Assembly (NCBI GenBank): GCA_015680685.1
Contig: MNCI01008582.1
Coordinates: 195,068 to 259,067, forward strand
Direction: 5' to 3'
Source: Gnetum montanum
Taxonomy: Eukaryota; Streptophyta; Gnetopsida; Gnetales; Gnetaceae
Length of the DNA: 64,000 nucleotides
Shown here: piece after piece, positions 45,101 through 57,090 of the stretch
How the letters are laid out: every line of letters starts with the position of its first letter
How positions within the stretch are numbered: the stretch's first letter is position 1
Position numbers and translations under genes: made by a program
Notes under the pieces: model-generated
Told to the model about the DNA's origin: nothing
The model's database searches: none
The model's input: the letters and a program-made list of their open reading frames with translations, nothing else

Positions 45101-48090
45101 ATTTTAGAGACTAAAACCTACCTTTTTCAACCCCGGGCTTTCAAAAAGGGATTAGAAATGGACAAAACTAGATAACATGGGTCTTCACACTATGGAAATA
45201 GTGCCCAACATGGAAGAAGGGGGGTACCACACATTCTTACTTCCCAGCATCAATCTAGCCCATGTTTGACCCCCCAAAGTAGGCCCACATGACCTAGAAC
45301 CCCTCTAAGCACCCTCGATAGCCTTGGAACCTCACCAAGCCTAGACAAAAGTGGTTGAAACCTTAGGATTTGATAGTTCCATGCTAGAGGAGGCCTCATT
45401 CACACTAAGAATCCTATCCCTAGTGTGGATGGATAGGGGAAAGACAAAAATTTCCCAAATTGACTACTTAGTAGCCATTTCGCAAAGCCTAGTATTCCCT
45501 CACAGTTTCTAATAGCACAAATTGATCTTATAACAAGTTGATTCTTCTTCTATAGCTTTTTCCACACTAGAGATCCCCCCTCCACATTGCCTAGCATGGA
45601 AACCTAGGAGGTATTTAAGAAAACCTAATTTATAAACCAAAACATCCAAATAACCTACCTTGACAACCCCTAGACCCTGCCATATCCATTCAGAACTGCA
45701 AAAGACCTTAAAAGTAGTTAAAATGGCATAAAACTATCATCCCCCTCTCATCCATGCTATGGCCATCATTCTTAGCATGGAATAATGGGGAAAGATTACA
45801 TAAGGCATCTAGAAGCCTCCAAACCATCAGATCTTGACACCTGGTATTAACTATTGATGCTAGCAACCTTGAAGGCTAACATGCATGGTTGATTGGATGT
45901 TTAACTAGCTTATATCTAACTTTCTTGGTTCTTTCATGTTGGGGAAGTTCTCTTCCATGCTACCCAACATGGAAACTAGGTGGGTAGAGATAATAAGGTT
46001 AGTTGGAGATCCTAGAAGCAAGAAGACAACCTTAAATTACCTTATGCTAACACTAGAACCTTGACAGCATCTTCAAAAGCCACTAGACTACAAAAAATCA
46101 ATAAAAATTAGCTCTCCAAGGTTATTCCATGCTGGAAAGGATCTCATCCAATGTAAGCATCCTAATATTAGCATGGATAGAAGGGGAAAAGCCAAAACTA
46201 TTAGAGTTTTCATGTAGTTTAACTTCCAAAAGTGACCCAATCCTTTTAGAAGCCACCAGACATCTAGAAGTCACCTGAAATGACCAAATCTTGTCCCCCC
46301 TTGGGTTGTCCACACTATGGAGGACTCCACCCATGTTGAGCATCCGAGCACTAGCATGGATTGAGGGGGATGAAAAAGCTTGAAAACCCTCTCATAGACC
46401 TCAAAATGATCATATTTCTACCCTAGGCATTGATAGTCAACATTGGCAATCCTATGGGCACAAATGCATAAATAAAATTGGAAAAAATTAGCAAAACATA
46501 GGTTCCCTTAGTTTCTCCATGTTGACAGCTCCATCCTCCATGTTGGCTAGCATGGAGGAAAAAGAGAAACTTTGGGGGAACTCTAAAATGACATTTAAAC
46601 ACCTTAAGTAGACAACCTATAGCCCTACATGAATTCTATGATTACTTTTACATTTTCTAGAGCTCTCATACCCTATAAAAGTGACTCAAAATGGCCTAAA
46701 AGCTATTTCCCTAGGCTTCCATGCTAAGCACACCATCCCTAGAATGGAAAAAGGGGGGAAGCTATAAAACCATCTAGAAAACCTTTCAATTGACTAGTTC
46801 TGACTCTAAACCCTAGTCCCTAGCAATTACAACCCTAGAAGCACACATGCATAGTTGATTAAGCATAAATTTGAACTATATATGAGATTTATAGTTCATC
46901 CACATTGGGGACCCTCTCTTCCATGCTAGCTAACATGGATATTAAGGGAGAAACTCATTTGGGATGCATAAACACCTTAGAATGACATTAAAAGACCTTA
47001 CATGCATCCTAGAACACTATCAGCATTCATTGAAGCCTTCAAACCTTAGAAAACTGATCCTAAATGATAAAGAAAAAAGCTATTTTCCTTAGTCTTCAAT
47101 GCTAATCACCCCATCCCTAGTGTAAAAAAAGGGAGGGAAGCCAAAAAAATACTTAGGAATACTTAAATCTATTAAATTTAGTTTTTAACCCTAGTAACTT
47201 TGGGACATGACATGCATAGTCTATTATGACTTGAATTGGCCTAAATCTAGGATTCTTACTCCATAAATGCTAGAGAGGACCTTGTCCATTCTAGGCAACA
47301 TAGAAACAAGTGAGGACAACTACTTTTTGACTTTTGGTGGTAAGATGACACTCTTGGAACTCAAAGATCTATGTCAAAAAAAGCCTAGGACCTCATAGCC
47401 TTAATATTTTGCTCATTTGAAATTATTTTGACCTTCAAAACCCATTTTCCACAATCTTCCATGCTATAGTGACTCCCCCAACATGGAAACATGGGGGTCA
47501 AACCTTAAGCACCCTTGAATGACCTCCAAATATGACCAAATTAACTAGAAACTTGTAGAATCATGATCTATGGTCCTAGGAGCCTAGAAACTTGGTCAAC
47601 ATGTTCTCAAACCATCCTAAATTAATGGAACAAGTGTCCCCTCATTATTCCATGTTGGGGATGTTGTGCTCAACATGGAAGAAGGGGGGAAGTAATTTCA
47701 ACATGTTTTAACACCAAAAACTAACTCAAATTTCCTCAAAATGAAGCTAGAGGATGCATAAGTTCCAAATTTTGGCTCCAACTATTAATTTGACCTTTTC
47801 TAATCCTATTTTGACCAAAATTTTGATTATTCATGCTAAACCCCCTCTCTTCCATGCTAGATAATGTGGAAATATAGGGTAAGATTGCAAAATATGCTTT
47901 TTGACCTTTATAGATCTCTAGAGTGTCCAATTTTGATAGATCTAGCCCTATGTTTCCTTGGGAAGGCCCCAAGACCTTAAATTTGGTCCTTTGGATGCTC
48001 CAAATCTACTTCCCTTGGTTTCCACACTGCGGGTCCCTCCTTCCATGCTGGCCAACATGGAAATAGTGGGGGCCTAGCCTGAAAGCTTCA
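45100..48090. repeat. Tandem array of about sixteen 190 bp units inside element E
   Basis: A motif close to TTCCATGCTAGCTAACATGGAA, followed by a short G-run, recurs near 45208, 45420, 45592, 45774, 45965, 46173, 46353, 46549, 46745, 46933, 47127, 47310, 47482, 47676, 47866 and 48055. Spacing is about 172-212 bp, mean 190. TTCCATG and CATGGAA form a 7 bp hairpin arm pair in many units. The units are strongly diverged. Confidence 0.75.
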
Positions 48091-48439
48091 AAATTCTCAA
48101 TTTTCATGTCCAAATAGCCTTGACTAATGTCCAAACTTACCTAATAGCCTTGTAGCCCTAAACCATGACTCGATAAGACCTAAAACTAGCAAAACCTAAT
48201 CCTTTTTTATCTATATTATCCAAATTTCATTATATGTACCCTATTTTGCTTGATTTTTATCCTATTACATGATGCTTAGACTTGTTTTGACCTTGTATTA
48301 CGTTGTTGACCTTGTTAATCTTCTTGTGGCCTTTATGTAGCCTTATATTTTCTTTATTGCCTTATTATAGCATTATTTTCCTTTTTTTAGCCTTTTATTA
48401 GTATAAAATAGTTTGGCTTGATCTTCCTTGATGACTATT

Positions 48440-48550
48440 TGACACCATGTGACAATGACCCACTAAGGCCATAAACTGGCATTATAATCCACCAAGACTC
48501 TAAATTGGAATCATGGCTTGATAAGGCCTAAAATTGATAAAATTTTGATC
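48440..48550 (+). repeat. Decayed hairpin-tail repeats upstream of the element E RT
   Basis: Phrases such as GGCCATAAACTGGCA, CCAAGACTCTAAATTGG and AAGGCCTAAAATTGATAAAA follow each other at about 35 bp spacing. They resemble the hairpin plus TTAAACTAG units in the intron and 3' region of element A. Confidence 0.55.
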
Positions 48551-48779
48551 CTTGCTGACCATTTTTAGCCTTATTTTGCATACTTTCCTTTGTTTGACAT
48601 TATTTTAACCTTCATTTGGTCCTGATTACACTTTGTTTGCTTATTGATGCCCTATTTATAGAAATGGATGACCCTATTTGCATTAGAATAACATGTATTT
48701 GCATATAGGATTTTAGCATTATTTATTTAATTTTACCTAAGTTCCACTTAATATGCTTTTTTTTTACATGAAAGATGAA

Positions 48780-50240
48780 AGTATGAGTACATGGAAGTAT
48801 ATTAGTTTACGTTTGAGCCTAAGTAGGCCTCATGATGATGTAGAATGGTAAATTGACCATGAGTACCTAGATCTTGAGCTTGAGAGTCTTATTGACCACA
48901 TAACCTTGATAGGGAAACCTCTAAAATGGCCTAAAAATCTTATTCAAAACCCTTGACTTAGAGGCAAGTAACATAACCAAAGACTCTCTAGTTAAGGTTC
49001 TTTTCACAACACATAGTGGTGAGGAGAAAACCCTTAAACTAAGTTCCTCATTGGAACCTCAACAGGCTCAAGACATCACCAAGGTCCTATAGGATAACAT
49101 TAAAGCCTTGTCTTGGTTATATGAAGATATGCTATGCCTAGACCCACATTTGGTCTAGCAAAACATCATACTAGACCTTAGCATTAGACCAGTTAAGTAG
49201 AAAGTATACAAGATTAGACTTGACTTGGCCTTGGTAGATTAGGATGAGATCTTAAAGCTCTATGAAGCTAGTTTCATTAGGATTCTCAACTATCCAAAAT
49301 GGGTATCAAACATAGTGATAGTCCTTAAGAAAAATAGAAGCATACATATTTGCATTGATTTTTGAGACCTAAACAAAGCAGCCATCAAGGATGACTTCTC
49401 TTTATCAAGTATCAATTAACTTATTGATACTACGGTCAAACATGCCCTATTGTCCTTTATGAAATATTTCATGGGATATAACTAGATTAGGATCAACCCA
49501 AAGCACCAAGTTAGCAAGAACTTCATGATCTCTTGAGGTACCTTTTGCTATACCATGATGCCCTTTAACCTTAAGAACATAGAGCAACTTATCAATGAGC
49601 CATGACCTATATCTTTAGTGATTACATGTTGGGTTTGCTTAATGATTATGTAGATGATATAGTCATTAAGTCAAAAGTGGCCAATGACCATGCTAATGAC
49701 CTAGACCTTGTGCTTAAATAATGCCTCAAGTACAAGCTTAGGCTCAATCCTAAGAAGTGTATGTTTTATATCAAGACTAGTAAGATGCTTGGCTTTTTAG
49801 TATCTAAAGTAGGAATCCATGTCAATTCTGATAAGATTAAGACCATATCCAAGTTAACAACACCTACAAACATTAAGAAGCTTCAAGGATTACAAGGAAA
49901 ATTATATTTTATTCATAGGTTTATTGTTAGGCTTACGGATAAGTAATAGCACATGCAACACTTGCTTAAGAAAGGGGTTCACTATGAGTGGATGGCTCAA
50001 TGCCAAGAGGACTTTGAAAACATTATGCAAGAGTTGGCACAGCTACCAATAATCTATCCTCCATAAGAGGGTAAACTATTTTACATCTACCTTGCCATCT
50101 CTGACACATCCATTGCCTCTTTACTCTATCAAAAATGTGATAACAAAGTAGAGATTCCTATATACTACCTTAGCCATGCATTAGTTACCCATGAGACCCG
50201 ATACACTGAAGTGGAGAAATATCTATGACCAAGAAGCCAT
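48780..50240 (+). pseudogene. Element E reverse transcriptase and truncated RNase H
   Basis: The translation follows A closely: YEDMLCLDPHLV*QNIILD, WVSNIVIVLKKNRSIHICID, LSFMKYFMGYN*IRINPKHQ, GTFCYTMMPFNLKN and, after a frameshift, NDYVDDIVIKSK with both catalytic Asp. From 49761 a 61-codon piece covers the connection. RNase H is readable through YLSHALVTHETRYTEVEK. It then breaks off at about 50225, so its C-terminal part is deleted relative to A. Confidence 0.8.
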
Positions 50241-50860
50241 AGATCCTAAGTTCCCTTATGAGAACATTAACACCATTAACCAAGTGCTTGAGGGTTATGA
50301 GGCCTTCATGCACTTTGATAGGCTTCAACTACCCATGGAGCTTGTGTCACTGCCATCATAACATTCCCATATGGTGAAATCCAATCCTTTTCCTATCATT
50401 TTGAGCTCTCATGTAGCAACAACATAGTGGTTTATGAGGGTTTTATTAGAGGAATGATGGTAGCTTGTGACCTAGGAATCATACACTTAACAATTAAAGG
50501 AAATTCACAACATGTTGTCAACCAAGTGACCAAGGTCTATGCATGTAAAGCCATACACTTATAGCCATACTATGACCTAGGGAAGCAATTGTTACAAGAG
50601 TTTTTAGACATTGATATCCAACACATACCCCAAAATGAGAATGTCATAGTTGACACAATTGCAACACTAGCCCATAATGCTATGCCATATGTCTTTAGTA
50701 AGTTTTCCACCTTAACCATAGATTGTCCTACTTCCATCACATAGAACACTGAGGATACCTTTGTGGTTGTCATTCACACTGCTCTTATGAAAGAGTGGTA
50801 TGATGATACCAAATTTTACCTTATGCATTGTGAATATTCATAAGGCATGACTATTACTAA
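50241..50860 (+). pseudogene. Element E second RNase H
   Basis: Across frameshifts one can read AFMHFDRxST-like sequence, then NNIVVYEGFIRGMMVACDLG, IKGNSQHVVNQVTKVYACKA and NENVIVDTIATLAHNA. These correspond to A's YFDGAST, NNMAEYEGLLRGL, RSDSMLVIN and NNTLADALATL. Element E keeps Gln codons (VNQVTKVY) at the place where A has TAA, which supports a C to T origin of that stop. Confidence 0.75.
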
Positions 50861-52037
50861 AAAAGATGCTATATGTAAATGATCAAAGTAGTATGTCATT
50901 GTAGGTGATAACACATTATTTTGATGATCCTATGATGGCATACTCCTAGAGTTCTTAGGTAAAATTGAAGCCCAAACAATCCTAGGGTAGGTTCATGAGG
51001 GTATTTGTGGAGGACATATAGGACCTAGAGCTATCATTGCTAAGATTAGACACTTAGGCTACTACTGGCCCCATATGGAAAGTGACTGCATGTAGAAGGT
51101 TAAGTGATGTGACATGTGCTAGCATCATAGTAACTTCATACATGTACCACCAACTAAGTTGCATACCACTCAAATAACTTGATCATTTCAATGATGGGGG
51201 TTGGATATCATTAAACTTATAATGCCTAAGTATTCAACGAAGCATAGCTTCATCATCACTGCAACCAAATACTTTACAAAGTGGGTTGAGGCTATTACCC
51301 TAAGGAAGACTACATCTGAGTAGGTCTACAAATTCATCCTAGATAACATTGTAGTCCATTTTGGCATACCCATTATCATAGTTATGGATAATGGACTACA
51401 ATTTAGTAGTTAGAAAACAAAATATTTTTGTCATCATCAAGTCATTAAGCACTCTTTCTCATCACCTTATTAACCTCAAGCCAATGGACAAGCAAAAGTA
51501 AGCAACTAGGACATCATCAACTTCCTTAAGAATATGCTCAACAATAGCAACCAAAAATGGAATAAGCAGCTTTTCCATGCACTATGGGCATATAGAACAA
51601 CCTATTTCATAGTAACTGGTGTGACCCCTTATAGCTTGGTTTTTAGTTTTGAAGCTATTTTACCTCTTGAATTATAGGTTCCTTCACTTCGAGTAGCCTT
51701 GAACAACTTCATCAATGATGAGTAGAACAAGGAGTTATAGATAGTAGCCTTGGACTTGGTGGAGGAGCAATGTATGTAAGCACTTACTCACATCAAACAC
51801 TATCAAGAGAGGTAGATGCAGTAGCATCACCATAACTTGATCAGGTGTAAGATCATGGAAGGTAACATGATCCTAAAATCTATTTACAATCATGTGGACA
51901 AATTCTTAGCCAACTGGAAAGGGCCCTTCCTTGTCACTAGAGCCTACAAGAATGGTGTGTTTATGACAGCTGACATGGATGGGAATGAGCTGGCCAATTT
52001 GGTCAATCATTCCTATCTAAATTCATACTACAAGTAG
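50861..52037 (+). pseudogene. Element E integrase
   Basis: VHEGICGGHIGPRAIIAKIR, LGYYWPHMESDCM and CDMC form the zinc region. GLDIIKLIM, VMDNGLQFSS and PQANGQAKVSN correspond to the D,D,E blocks, with the Glu changed to Lys. WAYRTTYFIVTGVTPYSLVF and the C-terminal FLANWKGPFLVTRAYKNGVF follow. The last 66 codons (51837-52037) are open and end as in A (NHVYLKRYFI versus NHSYLNSYYK). Stops are mostly TAG. Confidence 0.8.
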
Positions 52038-52084
52038 TTGATAATCAAGAATAAGAAATCTAGCTTTCAATAGCTTTCCAAGGC

Positions 52085-52213
52085 ATAAAACTAGTGATAT
52101 GACTTATCGAGACCTTAAAACTAGCACCACAGTTTTCTATGACCTTAAACTAGCAACATGGCCTACTAAGGCCTTAAATTTGTACCATGGCCCATCATGA
52201 CCTTAAGCTAGCA
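52085..52213 (+). repeat. Decayed mini-hairpin array in the element E 3' region
   Basis: Four units are readable, for example GGCCTACTAAGGCC plus TTAAATTTG, GACTTATCGAGACC plus TTAAAACTAGC, and CTATGACC plus TTAAACTAGC. It lies just after the integrase, as the array at 21159-21580 does in element A. Confidence 0.7.
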
Positions 52214-52297
52214 ATGTTATGTACTTGCATTGATGTTTTATATTCTTTGTCGATGCCTTTTGGGTCAATCCTACAAACACCAACAAAGAGGATCCAT

Positions 52298-52880
52298 TGA
52301 AACACCACAAAAATTTGCATGTTATGGCTAATTTTCATCATGTATCTTTCACCCCATGAAACTTGAGGTAAAACTTCATTGTAAATGTGAATATTGTAAT
52401 CCATGAGTGGCAATCTCACATATTCCATACTTTTGGAACTAAAAAATGCCTCATATGTAGTTAAAGCCTTATTCCCCAAGTGAAAAAAATCACCTAGTGT
52501 TTATATTTTGGCTTTGGGGGTGGGGGCGATGGTGGGGGTGGTTAAAAATGCCTTTTCTAAAGTCAAAAATGGTAATTTGATGGGTTTTATGGGGGGTATA
52601 CACTTTTCTATGTTTGAAAAATTTGCAAGGGTAAATCTCACCTACCCTAAGCATGGAGGGATAGAGGTTTTCCCCTCAATGTAGAAACCTTCCCCCCAGC
52701 ATGGAGACTACATGCACAATGTGGAAACCTTTCCTCTTTAGCATTGAAGTTTTCCCCAATGTGGAAGCTCCACCCCTAGTTTGGAAACTACATGCCCCTA
52801 GCATGGAAGCCACAAATCCAAATTTCATCATTATATGTTAAATCCATTGGTTTTCCATTGGTTTCACTGTGTTAAATCCA
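52298..52880 (+). repeat. Element E 3' LTR, start defined, end unknown
   Basis: TGAAACACCACAAAAAT follows the purine tract CAACAAAGAGGATCCAT, as in A. Between 52640 and 52815 the phrase AGCATGGAAAC and variants recur six to eight times, echoing the CATGGAA motif of the 190 bp array. I found no coding signal. The right end may extend beyond 52880. Confidence 0.55.
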
Positions 52881-52889
52881 ATTGATCAC

Positions 52890-55440
52890 TAGCATGGCTT
52901 CAAGTCCATGGTAAATCTTATTAGAGATGTTTTGAATCACCTCATAGTAGAAACGGTATATAAAAAGGATAAGCTCCAATTCAGGAAAAATATAGAGCAC
53001 TACATTGACATTAGTACTAGAAAGACATATGAGCTTTATGGAATTATAGATCCAAACATTACAAAGATTGAAGCTCAACAGTTCAATCAAGAAGTAATGG
53101 GAAAAAAGTTCTAGAACCATCCCAAATCATGAAGAACCATCAATCTTATATTGACTAATCTAGTGAAGGCCTAGGGATACAAAAATGCCATTTTGAAGGC
53201 TTTATATCTCATTTTCCCTTAGGATTTCCATTTCAACATTAAAGTTTTGTTTAGACTATAAGATTAATTCAGTCACTAATTATCATGTTTGGTCTTGGGT
53301 AGCCCAAGAAAATAAGAAGCATTTCTCTCTAGTCTAGTATATGAATGATATTTTGTAGCATAATCTTTTAAAAATTTAGGAACATGGATATAATTAATTC
53401 TTAGTTCATTTTTACTAGATTATCTATTGAGTGAACTTCCTAAACTTGAAAGGATAGCCCCAATTTTTCTTGATTATGTCTAGAAGACCCTTGTTATGAT
53501 TTCTTCCTAATTATCTACTAGAGGAGCTATTTTGATGCACAAGCCTTAGAATTATTAATGAATTTAGATTATTTTCATTTGATAAAGTTGATTTTGTAAG
53601 TTTTTCTACCAAGAGTTGACCAAAAAATAATCAATGAAATAAAGGAAAATTTTCATGGAGCTATTTTTCTACATGCCTGGTATACCTAGATTCTTGTAGT
53701 AGGATTTGAAGGGAATGCCTCTAAGCTTCCTCAATTTGTAGCTTCTTATTTAATAGCTTCAAAAGTTGGGCATCAGATGTGGAAATGTCCTCTAAGACAT
53801 GATTATAAACATAAGGAAGTCTTTTCTCTAAAATTTGACTTTTGAGAATTTAACTTAGGGCATCTACGCAGTAATGACCAAGACATAAAGAGTAATGTAG
53901 TTTTTCTCTAGCTCCAAAGAGAATACATTTAACTGCTAGAACTAGAAAAGTCTATCATCTAGATGAAATAGGCATAGTCTCTTTTAAAACAATGGATATA
54001 GAGGTAAATCAAGCCAAGGATGAAGCTCTAGCATAGGTGAAAAGGACTCTATCAATTAAGCTATTAGCTATAGCTTATGATACATGATTTATTGAAGTAT
54101 TTAAGTTAATGGAGGATAGGAACCATCCCTTGGCTAGAGATCATTCAAAAGAATACTTGGCTCAGATGGAAGAAAATTATCTCTTTGAAGCTATTGGAGC
54201 CAGAAGATTTAATGCCAAATGAAAGGTTTTCCCTTGATGGAGTCAAATGTGTTAGAGTTATAGCCATGATGAAAACAAAGATTGAGAAAGACAAAGCTAA
54301 AAAGAAGCTACAACTACCACTGCTAAAGCAACAATGATTAAAGGAGATACAAAGCAACAACTTTTTGAGCAATAGAGATTAAAAGAGAAAAAATAGAAGT
54401 AGCTACAATAACAGTAGAAATAAAAAGAAAGCTTATCCTTACCCTTGATTTTCCATTAGGATACTTAATGGAAGAAGATATCCAGTCTTACAAAGCAAAA
54501 GAAAAAGAAGGTTGCATCATCTTAAGATAGAAAATACCCATAGAGCTAGAGATAGAAGCTAGCATCATTTTTTAATACAAAGAGGATGATCAACAAATTG
54601 GAAGGTAGAATATTATGAAATCCTATCAAGATATGTTAGAAACTATAGCTATTTTGATTATAGATATGGGACAAATATCTAATAATTAGATAGTTAAGCT
54701 TAAAGAATTTCTTATGGAAAAAGAACATGAGATATCAAATCTATAGAGGAAATTGAAAAGCTTTAGGGAAGAAAACAAGAAACATAAAGTAATGAGTACT
54801 ATGATGGAGTCATTTTTGGAATATAAAGAACAAGAAGTAGCTCAAATGAAAGAAAGGATAACTATGATACACTTGGAATTAGAACAAGATAGAAAAGGTA
54901 AAGCTTTAGACCATTCACATATAGCTTTAACATGTTTTAAGAAAATATCCATTGAAATAAATTACAACAAAGAATGGATGAAGGAAACACGGGATTTGGT
55001 TATAAAATTTGAGAGAAAAAATACATCTTCATGCAAATGAAGAGAAAAGTGCAAGAATTATTTAATTTAGCTATACTCAAAATAGAGCTGCTACGTCAAT
55101 GAAAATAGGGCTTTCTAGATATGATGATGATGGAAGTTACCAGAATTATGAGTGAAACTACTAAGAAAAAGTTGGAATTAGAACAAGATTGTTCTATTCT
55201 GGGGGTTACATTAATAGAAATAACCAATTTCATAAGTAAATTAGGTTTGGAAGAAATAAGCACTAAACAAGTTCTTAAGAAGCTTAATGATACTAATCTA
55301 AATACAATAAATCAGGATATTAAGGCTCTCTTAAATCATGGAAGGGTATCTCAACAATTATCAATTGAAGGGCTCTAGATTCAAAGAATGAGGAGAATTT
55401 ATCAAGAAACCAAAAAACTATCGAATGGCTTGTAGTTATA
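52890..55440 (+). pseudogene. Decayed coding region with coiled-coil segments, unknown function
   Basis: Plus-strand pieces in successive frames form a protein-like series. They include 52908-53114 (68 aa, basic/acidic helical) and about 53600-53870 (NEIKENFHGAIFLHAWYT, then FVASYLIASKVGHQMWKC). About 53940-54230 encodes VYHLDEIGIVSFKTMDIEV, then YLAQMEENYLFEAIGARRFN. Also present are 54753-55040 (MKERITMIHLELEQDRKGK) and 55121-55378 (TTKKKLELEQDCSIL). The last two are strongly heptad-like. I recognise no family. It lies beyond the E LTR start and before chromovirus G, and could be a passenger gene of another element. Exon borders were not resolved. Confidence 0.4.
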
Positions 55441-56480
55441 TGAAGAAAAAATAAGGCATATGAAGCCTCATATTTTGTAATTATTTTATATTGTGCTAGT
55501 TTATAAAGCCCAAATTAGAAAGAGAATGAAACGAAGAGGGGAAAGGATTTAGAAGAATGTTTGTAAAGACTTTATATAATGGCATTTTAAATAGGTTTTA
55601 TCTATTTCTTTTAGTTTTCATTTCTTAGCTAGCATTTCAAGTTGAATAGATTTTTCTTATTTTATCTAGATTTAATATTTCATAACTACATTGGAATGAA
55701 TTTTTAGTTTTGAAATAGGTTATTTTCTCTATGAGCTATGGTTTAACTTATTCTTGTTGAACAAGACAACTTCAATAAGTGTTAGTTTTGAATTAGTTTA
55801 AGACAGGAAATATTGTCTTCTTTGTAAGATTTTGAGCTTTTCAAATCATCTCTCTACCTCAATCTCTTGCTATGTTTAGCAAATTTTTTATGATTTAGCA
55901 TAAGTAAGTAGCTAACATATAGCTCAAAATTTAAGATTAACATTTCCTATAAAACTGTTCATTTACTATATGTGTTGTGCAAGATTTAAAGCCAGATTTA
56001 TAGGAGAGCTATTTGATTTCATTAATTATGTTAAGAGATAACTAAAAGTGATTTTCCTAATTATATATAAGATCATTATTTCTTAGAATAATCCTATTAT
56101 TAAATACGTCCAGCCATATTAATTCATTTATACTAGTAACTATTTAAAGGTATATGTGCCTTGGTGGTACTAGAGAATAGCAACCATCTAAAACAAGTTG
56201 TATACGCTATTCCTTGTAGCAAGGTCATTCTCATGCTACAATAGATAGCAATAAAACTCTATAGTCTTACAATCTCACCTAGTTGGAAAGGATGATATAA
56301 GTTCTCATAAAACTTCAAATTCTTGATTCCAAGAGAAGATTTTAGGTCTATATTTTGTAGATTCAACATTTTTAGCTAACAATTTTCGCTAGTTGAGATT
56401 TTATAATAGGGTGTATGTACTAGAGTAAGTATCAAATGCATCTTAGGAATGATAAGATGTGTCACAACATTAATATATAA
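55441..56480. other. Stretch without recognised features
   Basis: It is AT-rich and has no supported frame, repeat or LTR end. It probably includes the tail of the coding remnant to the left and decayed internal sequence of element G to the right. Confidence 0.4.
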
Positions 56481-56489
56481 TACTTATGG

Positions 56490-57050
56490 ACTAGTATGAA
56501 GAAATATATTAGTGAGTATATAACTAAGTAGTTGGTGCTTGAGTAGATTAAGATTGTTAAAGGAATATTGCACATAGCTCAAGATAGATACATAAGACAT
56601 TCCAAAAAAAGGAGATAACCATTAGAGTTTAGAATTGGTGATTAAGTATTTCTTAAAGATCCATATTTAAAAAGGATTATGAGGTTTCATAGAAAAGGAA
56701 AGTTAGCTCTTTGCTATATTAGTCCCTTTTTAATTTTGAGAAAAATTGAGAAATTTTCTTATTAGATTTACTTTTTCCAATAGCTTAATCAATTCCTAAT
56801 GTATTTTAGGTTTCTATGTTTAGGATGTATCTTGTAGATCCAAGTCATAAGATATATTGGCAAGATTTTCAATCTTAACTTAATGTCATTTTTGTAAAGA
56901 AACCTACTAAGATTGTTAATAGGATGGATAGAAGATTGAATTAAGATTATTTTGATCATGAAGGTTATTTGGATCAAGCAAAAAGCTTAGGAAGCAACAT
57001 GGGAAGTGGAGAAAGTTTTATACACCTCACACCTTGAGATCTTTTAAGGA
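56490..57050 (+). pseudogene. Element G chromovirus integrase and chromodomain remnant, internally deleted
   Basis: MKKYISEYITK resembles the end of the integrase zinc region (GMKKDIAEYVxKC). It passes straight into IVKGILHIAQDRYIRHSKKR, which belongs after the catalytic core, so the core is missing. LEFRIGD*VFLKDPYLKRIM, FHRKGKLALCYISPFLILRK and a C-terminal EATWEVEKV follow. The last is the conserved end of a chromodomain. This looks like a Del/Tekay-type chromovirus. Confidence 0.65.
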
Positions 57051-57060
57051 GAAGATTCTT

Positions 57061-57090
57061 AAGAGGGAGGAAGGAAAGGGTAGGAGAGAA
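57061..57090 (+). other. Element G polypurine tract
   Basis: Thirty almost pure purines (AAGAGGGAGGAAGGAAAGGG and on) end directly at the LTR start TGTAACAACC. This is the expected plus-strand primer. Confidence 0.75.

Larger units (their letters stand above)
39691..48780 (+). other. Expanded intron-like region of element E (about 9 kb)
   Basis: It occupies the place of the 2.2 kb intron of element A, between protease and RT. It contains the antisense gene (42842 down to about 40200), a non-coding part (42850-45100), a 190 bp tandem array (45100-48090) and a short hairpin array (about 48450-48545) like the one in A's intron. The pyrimidine run before 48775 (TTTTTTTTACATGAAAG) could be the acceptor. 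The donor could not be fixed. Confidence 0.6.
35520..52297 (+). mobile_element. Element E: old, expanded Tat/Ogre-like element related to element A
   Basis: The order is primer-site remnant, gag, protease, a roughly 9 kb intron-like region, RT, RNase H, second RNase H, integrase, hairpin array, purine tract and 3' LTR start (TGAAACACC at 52298). This is the same as in A. Gag, protease and pol align with A through many TAG-for-Gln changes. CG is almost absent. GTTTTCTAATGCCAGAACGA near 35520 corresponds to A's LTR/primer-site junction GTTTTCTGGCGCTAGAAGGA. Confidence 0.85.
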
